A stretch of 64,000 nt of DNA, from NCBI GenBank assembly GCA_027019405.1, contig JALUWO010000206.1, positions 136,734 to 200,733 on the forward strand. Direction: 5' to 3'. Numbering within the stretch: the stretch's first letter is position 1; each line of letters opens with the position of its first letter. Below are positions 10,171-19,076 of the stretch, piece after piece. A model generated the notes under the pieces. The model made no database searches. It saw nothing but the letters and a program-made list of their open reading frames with translations, and was not told where the DNA came from. The translations under genes and the position numbers were made by a program. This DNA is from Candidatus Altimarinota bacterium (GTDB taxonomy: Bacteria; Patescibacteriota; Gracilibacteria; BD1-5; UBA6164).

Positions 10171-10863
10171 ATGAAAAAAGTTGAAATTTATTCAGATTGA
10201 TGAGCTAGACCAAATCCAGGACCATGATGATATTGAGTTATTTTAAAATTTTGAAATAAACAAAAAGAGATTTCTTGATTTGAAGAAAATACAACAAATA
10301 ATAGAATGGAGTTAACTTGAGCAATTAAGTGATTAGAACAATTAAAAGAATCTTGTGAAGTTGATTTATATACTGATTCTAGTTATGTGGTTAATTGAAT
10401 AGAAAAATGATGGGCAAAAAAATGGAAATCAAATAATTGGATGAGAACTAAAAAAGATAAAGCTATAAATTATGATTTATGGGATCAATTATTAAAAGAA
10501 GTTTGAAAGCATAAAGTTAATTTTCATTGGGTAAAAGGTCATGCTGGTCATAAGGAAAATGAAAGATGTGATGAACTAGCTACTAAAGAAATTTTGGAAA
10601 ATACTTGAAAAATAGAAGAAGAAAAAAAAATAAATAAACAAGATTTATTAAAAAAGCTTTTAAATACCTGATTAGATAGTTCTCAAAAAAAGATAAAAGT
10701 TACTAAAGAATTACAACCTTGTAAAAAATGTTGAACACCAGTTGTAAAAGCAATCCCAAAGAAAAAAAATACAAAAAATAAAAGTTATTATTATAAATAT
10801 TATTTAACTTGTCCAAATTGTAAGACAAATTATTTTGTGGATGATGGAAAAGTAATGATTTAA
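10171..10863 (+). CDS. rnhA: Ribonuclease HI with C-terminal zinc ribbon
   Basis: Degrades RNA in RNA-DNA hybrids. The catalytic acid series is visible: Asp in IYSDGGARPNPGPGG, Glu in NNRMELTGAI, Asp in [11 protein letters not shown] and Asp in [12 protein letters not shown], with the usual WVKGHAGH histidine loop. The core ends near residue 150. An extension of about 80 residues follows with two Cys pairs, PCKKCGTP and [10 protein letters not shown], which looks like a zinc ribbon and is unusual for RNase HI. Total 230 aa against about 150 for the family. Followed 19 bp later by the HIT gene, probably one transcript. Confidence 0.93.
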
Positions 10864-10882
10864 AATTTAAAATATTATAATT

Positions 10883-11314
10883 ATGTTACCTAAAAGAGAA
10901 TTGTATGATAAACAAAATAAATATTTTACTCTAGAAAATTGTCCTTTTTGTACAAAATTAAATAAAAGTAAAATACTTTTTGAAAGTAAGTATTGGTTTG
11001 TAATGCATAATGAGTATCCATATTTTGATGATAAAAATTGACTTATGGCTATTCCTAAAAGACATATAGAGTTTACAATTGATTTAAAAGTTAATGAATT
11101 AGTAGATTTCTTAAGTATAGAAAAATTTATGAAAAATTATTATAAAAATTTGTGAGAATATTTTTCTTTTATAAGACAAAGTAAATCAAATAAATCTGTA
11201 GAACATATGCATTATCATTATCTTACTTGAATTCCAAGTGCAAAGGTAATTGATTGAGAAAAATATTTTAAAATAAAAAATTGATATAAAAATGGATCTA
11301 ATACTTCAAAATAA
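10883..11314 (+). CDS. HIT-superfamily protein, 143 aa
   Basis: Nucleotide hydrolase or transferase of the histidine-triad superfamily. The N-terminal FTLENCPFC supplies the CxxC often found in HIT proteins, LMAIPKRHIEFTIDL is the conserved middle strand, and VEHMHYHYLTGIPS carries the His-x-His-x-His triad. The substrate cannot be named. Its last 23 bases overlap the start of the MFS gene, so the two are translationally linked. Confidence 0.85.
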
Positions 11315-12488
11315 AAACCTTTTATTCTTATTTTTAACTGGTTTTTTGAAAAATTTTTTGGTTATGATACCTATTTTGACTTTATATTTTCAAGATAGGT
11401 GATTAACTATGTATGAAATAATGATATTGCAGACAATTTTTTCAGTTTTAATTGTAATTTTGGAAGTTCCTAGTTGATATTTTGCTGATGTTGTAAAAAG
11501 AAAATATTCTTTAGTTTTAGGTGCAATTATATCTTCAGTTGCTATGGTATGATATTATTTTGCAGATAGTTTTTGGAATTTTGTAATTGTAGAATCTTTA
11601 CTTTGAATCTCAGCTAGTTTAGTTTCTTGAGCTGATATGGCTTATTTGTATGATGAGCTTTTATGAAAATCTCAAGAAAAATATTTTACAAAAATTGCCT
11701 GAATGTATGAAAGTTTTTTAAGAATGTCTGAAGCTATTTGAGCATTTTTAGGTTGATTTTTGGCTGTAATTTCATTTAAACTTGTAATTTTAGTTGAAAT
11801 GTTTGCTACATTTTTGGCTGTTTTTACATCACTTTTATTAAAAGAACATAAAAGAAATGTAGAGAAAAAAGATAGATTAAAAATAAAAGAAGTTTTAAAA
11901 TTTGTATTTAAAGATAATGCAAAAGTAAAATATTTGATAATTTTTGCTTGATTGCTATGAAGTTCAACTTTGATTTTTTTATGGTTAGCCCAACCTTACT
12001 GGAAAAATATTTGATTACCTTTAGCTTATTTTTGAATATTTTGGGCATTTTTAAATTTACTTGTTTCAGCTTGAGCTTTATTTGCTTATAAATTGGAGAA
12101 AAAATTTAGTTTTAAACAGATATTTATTTTGTTCTGGATTTTTTCATTTGCTTTTTACTTAATTTTATATTTTACAAAAAATTTATATTTAGCTTTGATT
12201 ATATCATCTTGATTTTGGATTTTTAGAGGATTGAATTGACCTATTATAAAGGATTATGTAAATAGAGAAGTACAAAGTAAAATGAGAGCAACAATCCTTT
12301 CTATAAAAAATTTAGCTTTTAGAATAGTTTTTTCAATTTTATCACCTTTTGTGTGATATTTTGCAGATATATATGATTTGAAAATAGCATTTTTAGTTTC
12401 TTCTATTATATTTTTTATTTTATCTTGAATTGCTTTATTTTTACTTATTTTTAGTTATAATAAAAAATGTGAAGTTTGTGTAAAATAA
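11292..12488 (+). CDS. MFS transporter, 398 aa
   Basis: Major facilitator superfamily carrier with about 12 hydrophobic helices, normal length. The loop between helices 2 and 3 reads PSGYFADVVKRKYSLVLG, the MFS motif-A position (G-x-x-x-D-x-x-x-R-K), with a Gly coded by TGA. The charged loop after helix 6 (KEHKRNVEKKDRLKIKEV) separates the two six-helix halves. Substrate unknown; family resemblance is to drug-type exporters. It overlaps the HIT gene and ends in a bidirectional terminator. Confidence 0.9.
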
Positions 12489-12526
12489 AAAAAAGAATTA
12501 TTGAAAATTTTTAATAATTCTTTTTT
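12489..12526. terminator. Bidirectional terminator between MFS gene and the minus-strand pair
   Basis: Stem AAAAAAGAATTATT / AATAATTCTTTTTT around GAAAATTTTT, with A and T runs serving both converging units. Confidence 0.8.
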
Positions 12527-12536
12527 ATACAGGTAT

Positions 12537-13355
12537 TTATGGTTTTTTATTATACCAATTATCAGCTCCTTTAAAACTTCTAGTTCTTTTTTGATTATTT
12601 TCTTCTGTGAATTTATCTAAATTTTGTTTATAATTTTCTTTATATTCTTTTAAAATTTCTTCATAAAATTCTTTTTTAGTTAATTTTCTTCTCATTATTA
12701 AGATTCATGTCATTAATTTTCAATCTAAAAAGTCTCTTAAATGATTAAGTTTATCTTTATTTTCTAAAATATAAAGAAGTATATTATCACTTTGTTCTAA
12801 AATATATTTTATTTTTGGATTAGTTGGGTCTAATTGTATTACATCTGTTTTTTCTATTTCTGATTTTAATGTTTTCTTGATAAATTCTGGATAGTATAAT
12901 ACAAAATTTACAAAATTTTCAGAATATTTATTATATTTTTCTAATAAATTTATATATTCACTAATATTTTTTATATCTAATATATTATTTAGAAATTGTT
13001 TAAATTTTATTTCATTCCACATTAAATAATCTATTCCTTCATTTAAACTAGAAATTATATATTTTGGAATTTTTTGTACAAAATTTATGTCAATTTCTTC
13101 TTTTTCTAATCTTTCTAAAATTTTTAAACTAAATTCTGGATTTATTTTAAATAATTCTAAAATTCTTTCATCTTGTTTAGCAATTTCAATAATTTTTTTA
13201 TAATTTTTTATGTCAATAGTTTCTCATAAAATTATATTATTTTTTTCTAGTTTAGTTTTTAGTGCAGTTGAAGCTAAATTTTTTACAGTTTCTATTCTTT
13301 CTTTGTTTTCTTTAGTTAATTTTTTATTTTTTTGTTTACTTGATGAATTTAATAG
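12537..13355 (-). CDS. Downstream part of a frameshifted hypothetical gene (272 codons, no start codon)
   Basis: Open frame beginning at CTA 13355 directly after the A AAA AAC heptamer of the preceding gene; an in-frame TAG lies just upstream. No ATG, GTG or TTG occurs for about 110 codons (first ATG at 13022), although the sequence there looks coding (ETVKNLASTALKTKLEKNN, DIKNYKKIIEIAKQDERIL). Includes a TGA Gly. Therefore it is read as the -1 frame continuation of 13349-13876, giving a product near 446 aa. The fold appears all alpha-helical and resembles repeats of short helices (FVNFVLYYPEFIKKTL, PNPKIKY-like). Function unknown. If no frameshifting occurs, only a C-terminal fragment from 13022 could be made. 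Confidence 0.65.
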
Positions 13356-13876
13356 TTTTTTCTAATTTTATCTCAAATTTTATTATAAGTTTCTTTTACT
13401 TCTTGAGAATATTTATTTTCTATTTTAGATTTTTGTTCTTCTCAGAAAGCTAATCTCATTAAGTCTTCTATAAAATATTCATTTCTTGTTTGTTTTGATA
13501 TTACATTTTGATGATATCAAAAATTTTTTAATGCATTAAATTCAAAATCTGGATTTTTTTCAGAAATATTTTTTATTAAAATATCTTTATATCTTATAAG
13601 AAATCTTTTTAAATCTCTAAGAGTAGAAATTTCTTTTAGTTCATCAAATCCTTTTTTATATTGTTTAGAATCAATAGTTGGAGAAACTGATATTTTTCAG
13701 TTTTTTTCTTCTACTTGGTAGTTTATTTCTATTTCTTCTGTATTTGATTTTTTATATATTTGAGAATAAACTTCTTCTTCAGAAATATATTCATTTAAAA
13801 AATTTTTTAATTGTTCAACTCTTTCTTGTTCTTCCATAATATTTGGAGAAATAATTTTGTTTCATAAAGTGTTCAT
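13349..13876 (-). CDS. Upstream part of a frameshifted hypothetical gene (175 aa in frame 0)
   Basis: I do not recognise a family. The protein is hydrophilic and mostly helical: it starts MNTLGNKIISPNIMEEQE, has a strand-rich part (IEINYQVEEKNGKISVSP) and ends KETYNKIGDKIRKNY before TAA. It has a good minus-strand promoter. Ten bases before its stop is the sequence A AAA AAC (13361-13355); a -1 slip there joins it exactly to the long open frame 13355-12537. That the two frames form one protein is inferred from the missing start of the second frame. Confidence 0.7.
13355..13361 (-). other. Candidate -1 ribosomal frameshift heptamer A AAA AAC
   Basis: On the minus strand frame 0 reads AGA AAA AAC TAT TAA, which is the classical X XXY YYZ slippery form. 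After a -1 slip the ribosome continues CTA TTA AAT TCA and on for 272 codons. No strong downstream stem is obvious. An undercalled A in the A6 run would give the same picture. Confidence 0.45.
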
Positions 13877-13906
13877 AATTTTTATTTAAAAATATATATA
13901 TTTTAT

Positions 13907-13934
13907 ATAATATATAAAATATAAAGTTTGTCAA
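13907..13934 (-). promoter_or_regulatory. Sigma-70 promoter for the 13876 gene
   Basis: Minus-strand TTGACA (13934-13929) and TATTAT (13912-13907) with a 16-bp spacer, about 31 bp before the ATG at 13876. Confidence 0.6.
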
Positions 13935-14013
13935 GAGTTTTGTTTTTTAAATTTGATTTTGCTTATTTTTAGCTATAATATGAATTATAAAATAATTATT
14001 TAAATAAAAATTT

Positions 14014-14471
14014 ATGCAACAAATAACTTTAGTAATAATGATAAAAGATAATAAAATTTTTCTTTGAGAGAAAAAATAGGTTTTGCAAAGTGAGTTTTAA
14101 ATTGAGTTGGAGGGAAACAAGAATGAAATGAGAGTATTGAAGAATGTATGATAAGAGAAGCAAAAGAAGATATTTGAATAGATATTTTAAATCAAGAAAA
14201 AATTTGAATATTAAACTTTTATTTTTATGAGAAAACAGAATGGAATCAAGCTGTTCATCTTTTTGAAATTTTAGAATTTTCTTGAGAAATTATAGAATCT
14301 GAAGAAATTAGACCTTTTTGGTTTGATTTAGATAAAATACCTTATGAAAAAATGTGGGAAGATGATATTTATTGGTTACCTAGAATTTTGGCTTGAGAAA
14401 AAAATATTGAATATAATTTCTGGTTTGATACTGATAATGGAAAGATTTTAAAGTGGGAAAAAGTGAAATAA
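14014..14471 (+). CDS. Nudix hydrolase (MTH1-like) with an internal -1 frameshift
   Basis: Predicted nucleoside-di/triphosphate pyrophosphohydrolase. Frame 0 from ATG encodes [21 protein letters not shown] and then hits TAG at 14077. Resuming one base back, at the A6 run 14071-14076, gives IGFAKGVLNGVGGKQ and a nearly complete Nudix box, [24 protein letters not shown] split as G-x5-E-x7-RE-x2-ED-x-G. The joined product is about 152 aa, normal for the MTH1/8-oxo-dGTPase type (relatives have GFGxGxWNGFGGK at this spot). Either slippage at the A6 restores the frame, or the gene is broken, or the assembly missed one A. Confidence 0.75.
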
Positions 14472-14575
14472 TTTTGTAATTTTAGAAAAATGTATAAAAT
14501 AGTTCTATTAATTATTTCTAAATGAACTATTTATGAAGTTTAATTGGAGAAAAAATTTATGTATTATTTAAATTT

Positions 14576-14602
14576 AATAGGGGATTTGACCCCTATTTTT
14601 TA
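14576..14602 (+). terminator. Terminator or attenuator in the pyrG leader
   Basis: Stem AATAGGGG / CCCCTATT, loop ATTTGA, followed by a T6 run, ending about 20 bp before the pyrG start at 14622. It could close the Nudix transcript, but its position just ahead of CTP synthase also suits attenuation. An in-frame upstream ATG (14559) with a GGAGA ribosome site would place the stem inside a 21-codon N-terminal extension. Confidence 0.6.
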
Positions 14603-14621
14603 TTTGTTAAATTTTGCAATT

Positions 14622-16247
14622 ATGAAAATTATTTTTGTTACTGGTTGAACTGTTTCAGGTCTTTGAAAATGAGTTGTTACAGCTTCAATTTCTAAATTAT
14701 TACAAAGTGCTTGATTGAAAATATGAGTTTTAAAAATGGATCCATATTTACAAGTTGATGCTTGAACTATGAGTCCTTATGAACACTGAGAATGTTATGT
14801 TACTGATGATTGAGCTGAAACTGATTTGGATTTATGAAATTATGAAAGGTTTTTATGAATTTCTTTAAAAAAAGAAAACAATATAACAACAGGACAAGTT
14901 TATTTAAATGTTATAAATAAAGAAAGAGCTTGAGAGTATTTAGGGCAAACTGTTCAGATAATTCCTCATATTACAAATGAAATAAAAGATAGGATATTAC
15001 AAGTTGCAAAAGATTTTGATATAACTTTGATTGAAGTTTGATGAACTGTCTGAGATATTGAATCAGCTCCATTCTTAGAGGCAATTAGACAATTAAAAAG
15101 GGACTTGGGAAGAAAAAATGTTTTTTATATTCATTTATCTTTACTTTTAGAATTAACTTTTTCTGGTGAAATAAAAACAAAACCAATACAACATACAATT
15201 ATAAAACTAAGAGAATATTGAATAACAGCAGATATGCTTATTTGTAGGACTTGAAAACAAATGGATAGTAAAATAAAGGAAAAGATTTCAATGCTTTGTG
15301 ATATAGATAAAAATAAGGTCATAGAATGAAAAAATGTAGCTACAATTTATAGAGTACCTGAAGAATTAAAAAAACAAAATGTTTGAAAAATAATCTTGGA
15401 TTACTTTTCTTTTGATGGTAAAAAAATTAATTTAGATTCTTGGAATAAAATAGTAAAAAAAATAGAAAATCCTAAAAAGGAAGTGACAATAGCTATAGTT
15501 TGAAAATATACTAAATTTGATGATACATATAAATCAATTTTAGAAAGCTTTACTCATGCTTGAGCTAATTTAGAAACAAAGGTAAATATAAATTTTATAG
15601 AATCAGATGAGTTAGAAAATCCTCACCTAACCTCTCCTAAAGGAGAGGAACAGAACAATAAAATATTAGAAAAATATAGAAGAAAATGAAAATTAGATGC
15701 TATTTTAGTTCCTTGATGATTCTGAAAAAGAGGAATAGAATGAATGATAAATGCTATTAGCTATGCTAGAAAAAATGATATTCCTTTTTTGTGAATTTGT
15801 CTTTGAATGCAATTAGCTGTGATAGAATTTGCTAGAAATGTTTGTGGATTAAAAGATGCTAATTCAAGTGAATTTGATAAAAAAACTCAAAATAAAGTAA
15901 TTGATATAATGGAAAATCAAAAAAATATTAAAGTCAAATGATGAACAATGAGACTTTGAGCATATAAAGCTATTTTAGAATCTTGAAGTTTGGTAGAAAA
16001 ATTGTATACTAAAAAAGAAGTTTTTGAAAGACATAGACATAGATATGAGGTAAATCCTAAATATCATAATATTTTGGAAAATAATTGATTGAATTTATCT
16101 TGAAAATCAGAAGATAAAAAACTAGTTGAGTTTGTAGAAAATAATAAAAATACATTTTTTATAGCCACACAAGCTCATCCAGAATTTAAGTCTAGTTTAG
16201 AAAAACCTCATCCTCTTTTTGTAGGATTAATTAGAAGTATAAAATAA
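14622..16247 (+). CDS. pyrG: CTP synthase with a palindromic-element peptide insert
   Basis: Makes CTP from UTP using ATP and glutamine. The synthase domain begins [17 protein letters not shown] (P-loop; several Gly are TGA) and includes [19 protein letters not shown] and [18 protein letters not shown]. The glutaminase domain has FLGICLGMQ, with nucleophile Cys393, and the closing HPEF. Total 541 aa. In the interdomain linker, residues about 333-344 ([12 protein letters not shown]) come from a GC-rich palindromic insert at 15621-15653. I chose the ATG at 14622 because families start KxIFVTGG; an in-frame ATG at 14559 has a better ribosome site. Confidence 0.96.
15621..15653 (+). repeat. GC-rich palindromic element inside pyrG
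   Basis: Perfect palindrome CCTCTCC TAAA GGAGAGG preceded by CCTCACCTAA. Same layout as the elements in galE (39627, 40287) and, reversed, at 33724. It is far richer in GC than the flanking gene and keeps the reading frame. Confidence 0.8.
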
Positions 16248-16252
16248 AAACT

Positions 16253-16909
16253 ATGAATAAACAAGAAATTATAACAAAATTATTAGATTTTGTGAAAAAG
16301 CAAATGCAAAATAATGATGCTGGTCATGATTATTGGCATATTTATAGAGTTTGGAATCTTGCAAAAACTATTTGAAAAGATGAAAATTGTGATTTGTTTG
16401 TAATAGAATTGTGAGCAATTTTACATGATATAGCAGATCATAAATTTTATAATTGAGATGAATCTATAGGACCTAAAAAAGCTAGAGAGATACTTGAAAA
16501 ATTAGAAGTTGAAGAAAATATTATACAACATATAGAAAATATTATTCAAAATGTTTCATATAGTTCAAATTTAGATTGAAAAAGAGAGTTTGATTCTATT
16601 GAATTACAAGTTATTCAAGATGCTGATATGCTTGATTGAATTGGTGCTATTTGAATTTGAAGGACTTTTGTTTATTGATGAAATAAATGAAGAGAAATGT
16701 ATAATCCAGAAATAAAACCAAAACTTAATATGACAAAAGAAGAATATAGAAAAGACAAAGGTCCTACAATAAATCATTTCTATGAAAAACTTTTAAAATT
16801 GAAAGATTTAATGAATACAAAAACTTGAAAGAAAATAGCAGAGCATAGACATAAATTTATGGAAACTTTTTTAGAAGAATTTTTGTTAGAATGGGAAGGG
16901 AAAAAATAA
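16253..16909 (+). CDS. HD-domain phosphohydrolase, 218 aa
   Basis: Metal-dependent HD hydrolase of the YedJ/uncharacterised type. [13 protein letters not shown] gives the first His, [11 protein letters not shown] the His-Asp pair that names the family, and [16 protein letters not shown] the final Asp. The substrate is probably a nucleotide or related phosphoester but cannot be told from sequence. It starts 5 bp after pyrG and is followed by the MazG-like gene, so pyrG, HD and MazG look like a nucleotide-metabolism transcript. Confidence 0.88.
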
Positions 16910-16933
16910 TTATTTTTAATAATAAATAATATT

Positions 16934-17254
16934 ATGATTACAAATGAATTGTTAGGTACTATTAAAAAAATTAATAGGAAATTAAAAAGTCATTCTAGTG
17001 AAAATAAAAATGAAAATATTTTAGCTAGTTGTGTAAAACTTCAAGAAGAAACTTGAGAACTATCTTGAGAAATTTTGACTTTTTTAAAAAGGGCTAGAAC
17101 TAAAAAAATAGAAAATTTTAAATTTGAGGATTTAGAAAATGAATTTGCTGATGTAATTTTTTCTCTTTTAGTTTTAGCTCTAGACACTTGAGTTGATATA
17201 AATAAAGCTATAAAAAATAAATTAGAAATAATAGAGGAAAGAGGAGGAGTATAA
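16934..17254 (+). CDS. MazG-like nucleotide pyrophosphohydrolase, 106 aa
   Basis: Short all-alpha NTP-PPase. KLQEETGELSGEI provides the E-x2-E-x4-E-like metal site and ENEFADVIFSLLVLALD the E-x3-D half. Predicted to hydrolyse (d)NTPs to monophosphates and so clean the nucleotide pool. The length is typical of single-domain MazG proteins. The helix loop has a charged KRARTKKIENFKFED segment. Follows the HD hydrolase by 24 bp. Confidence 0.8.
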
Positions 17255-17278
17255 AGTATTTTTTAAATTAAAATAATT

Positions 17279-17662
17279 ATGAAAAATAAAACTAAATTAC
17301 ATCATTTTGCATATAATATAAAGCCAAATACATTAGAAACTTTTTTGAAAATTTTTAAATTGCTATCATATAGAGAGTGAAATAAAAGATGGTGTATGAT
17401 TGAACAAAAGCCTTTAAAAATAGATATTCAAATTATTGAAACAGAAGATAAAAAGATTACTACAGAGGAGAGAATAATGACTCATATTGCTTTTTTATCT
17501 GATAGTCCTAAACAAAATATTGAACAAATTGAAAAATTTGCTAGTAAAAATAATTTGAGATTTACAAAATGATGATGGAATGATAAAGAATTTTGGTTTG
17601 ATTTTCCAGATATTTTTAATAATTTTGTTGTAGAAATTATGCATACTTCTGTAGTTGAATAA
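17279..17662 (+). CDS. VOC/glyoxalase-like protein, 127 aa
   Basis: Tentatively a vicinal-oxygen-chelate fold protein. It begins KLHHFAYNIKPNTLETFLK and has a second strand THIAFLSDSPKQNIEQIEKF. The end, FTKGGWNDKEFWFDFPDIFNN, resembles hypothetical VOC proteins. His near residue 8 and another in THIAF may be metal ligands, but the reaction is unknown. 24 bp after the MazG-like gene; probably the last gene of the pyrG unit. Confidence 0.6.
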
Positions 17663-17671
17663 TTAAAAAAT

Positions 17672-17776
17672 ATGAATTTAACCTTAAAAATATCTACTAA
17701 ATCTGAAATAAAGCTGATTCCAAATATTCAAAAAAATAGAAGCAATCATTTTTACTTCTATTTATATAATTTATAG
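17672..17776 (+). pseudogene. Remnant copy of the 5' end of the GNAT gene
   Basis: The ORF MNLTLKISTKSEIKLIPNIQ parallels the start of the GNAT gene at 18641 (MNLTLKTATKQETKLVQDF). It loses similarity within about 25 codons and ends at TAA after roughly 34. It reads as a duplicated and decayed 5' fragment 0.97 kb upstream of the intact-start copy. Confidence 0.5.
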
Positions 17777-17816
17777 TATATAGTTTTAAATAAACTTGTT
17801 ATAGTTTTTATATATA

Positions 17817-18038
17817 CTATTTTGGAAATTTATTTTTATATTCTTCAATTAATCTGATTCTTTCCTCTAATAAATATTTTGCATCATTTAGCTTTTTCCA
17901 TTTTTGTGTTGTTGGATCAAGATTTCTCATTGCATTTACTATATCTGGAATTAAAAGAGTTTTTCATCATAAAACATTAATTTGTTTAATCAGTATTTCA
18001 TATTTTTTTTCCATCTCTTCTTTTGTATTTTCAGGCAT
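17817..18038 (-). CDS. Small hypothetical protein, 73 aa
   Basis: Unrecognised. MPENTKEEMEKKYEILIKQI forms a charged helix, then GGKTLLIPDIVNAM (both Gly TGA) and another helix ending EEYKNKFPK. It is in a different frame from 18043-18528, whose TAA lies 4 bases before this ATG. So it is either a coupled second gene or the end of a frameshifted longer one. Both pieces are similarly charged and helical. Confidence 0.55.
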
Positions 18039-18042
18039 TGAA

Positions 18043-18528
18043 TTATATATTATCAATATCAAATTTTGTTTCTGGAACATTTCTTTGTTCTTTTAAATTA
18101 AATGCTTTAGTTAATTTATTAAGTAGTTCTTTTGAATTTACCTTATTATCTATTTCTACTCATCAAGTTAATTCATAAATTTTTGTATTTCAATCTTTTA
18201 TTTTTATATTTTCAATTTTGATATCATTATTATTCATATACTCATTTATTTGTTGAAATTGTTTTAATAAATCTGGATTATTTAAAAACATTTCAGCTCA
18301 TCAAATAGGAAAATTAAACATAAAATCTAAATCTACATTTTCATTACTGTTATTTTCTTCCCTGTCTTTTTTTAAAGATTCAAGTTCTTTTTGTTCTTGT
18401 TCTTGTATATTTTTTATTTTTTTTTGTGTATCTTTTCATTTTTTAATAGCCTCAGAAGTAGATATACTTTGCTTATTTACTTCAGTGGGATTTATATTAA
18501 CAGGAGCTTTATCTAATTGTCATCACAT
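18043..18528 (-). CDS. Hypothetical protein, 161 aa, possibly coiled coil
   Basis: Starts MGGQLDKAPVNINPTEVNK (Gly as TGA). Around residues 30-65 it carries a Lys/Glu/Gln-rich helix (KKIKNIQEQEQKELESL) that looks like a coiled coil. Then follow FMFNFPIGGAEMFLNNPDLL and a strand-rich part INDGNTKIYELTGGVEI-like. It ends immediately before the 73-aa gene. No family recognised. Its 5' flank carries three 21-bp tandem repeats shared with the divergent GNAT gene. Confidence 0.65.
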
Positions 18529-18550
18529 AATTTTTAAAATTATTAAATAA

Positions 18551-18613
18551 AATAATTGTATCATAATACAGAATAATTGTATCATAATACAGAATAATTG
18601 TATCATAATACAG
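18551..18613. repeat. Three tandem 21-bp repeats, each with an inverted repeat
   Basis: Three identical, contiguous copies of AATAATTGTATCATAATACAG (21 bp). Each contains TGTAT-CATA-ATACA, a near-perfect dyad. They lie between divergent genes, which suits a tandem operator for a DNA-binding regulator. No spacers, so not CRISPR. Confidence 0.85.
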
Positions 18614-18640
18614 TAAGAAAGTCAAATAATTTAATAGAAA

Positions 18641-19060
18641 ATGAACTTAACCTTAAAAACAGCCACTAAACAAGAAACAAAACTTGTTCAAGATTTTTTT
18701 GCAAAAAATTTAACAAAAGATAATCCTTGAATTACAAATGAGGAATTTTTATGTCCTTTTTGAGTTGAATGAGCTATAAATAGAAAACAAGTTGTTATTT
18801 TGAAATATGAAGAAGAAATTGTTTGAGCTTTGAGGTTTTATCCAAGAAAAAGGGATAATATAGTTTCAGTTTATCAATTTGCTTTGGATGAAAGATTTAG
18901 GTGAAAATGACTTATAAAAAAAATGCTAGAAAAAACTTGATACAAAGTTTTTGAAGTTAACTGTTTTTCAGATTCAAGTTTTAATGAGTATTATAAAAAA
19001 ACTTGATAGGAGTTAAAAAGTGATGATGGAGATATGAAAATTTGGGGAATAGAAATTTAA
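18641..19060 (+). CDS. GNAT acetyltransferase with an in-frame TAG at 19007
   Basis: N-acetyltransferase of the GNAT superfamily. EEIVGALRFYPRKRDN and VYQFALDERFRGKGLIKKML contain the acetyl-CoA pyrophosphate loop R-x2-G-x-G, with Gly coded by TGA. The frame runs to TAG after KKTG (122 aa). It continues open for 16 more codons (ELKSDDGDMKIWGIEI) to TAA at 19060, and GNAT proteins commonly have G-W at this point, so TAG looks like a TGG-to-TAG change. The product is either trimmed by 17 residues or read through. Substrate unknown. Confidence 0.75.
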
Positions 19061-19076
19061 ATTTTAATAAAAAATT

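Noticed and set aside
18551..18613. CRISPR-like direct repeats
   Set aside because: The copies are contiguous with no spacers and no cas genes; they are a simple tandem repeat.
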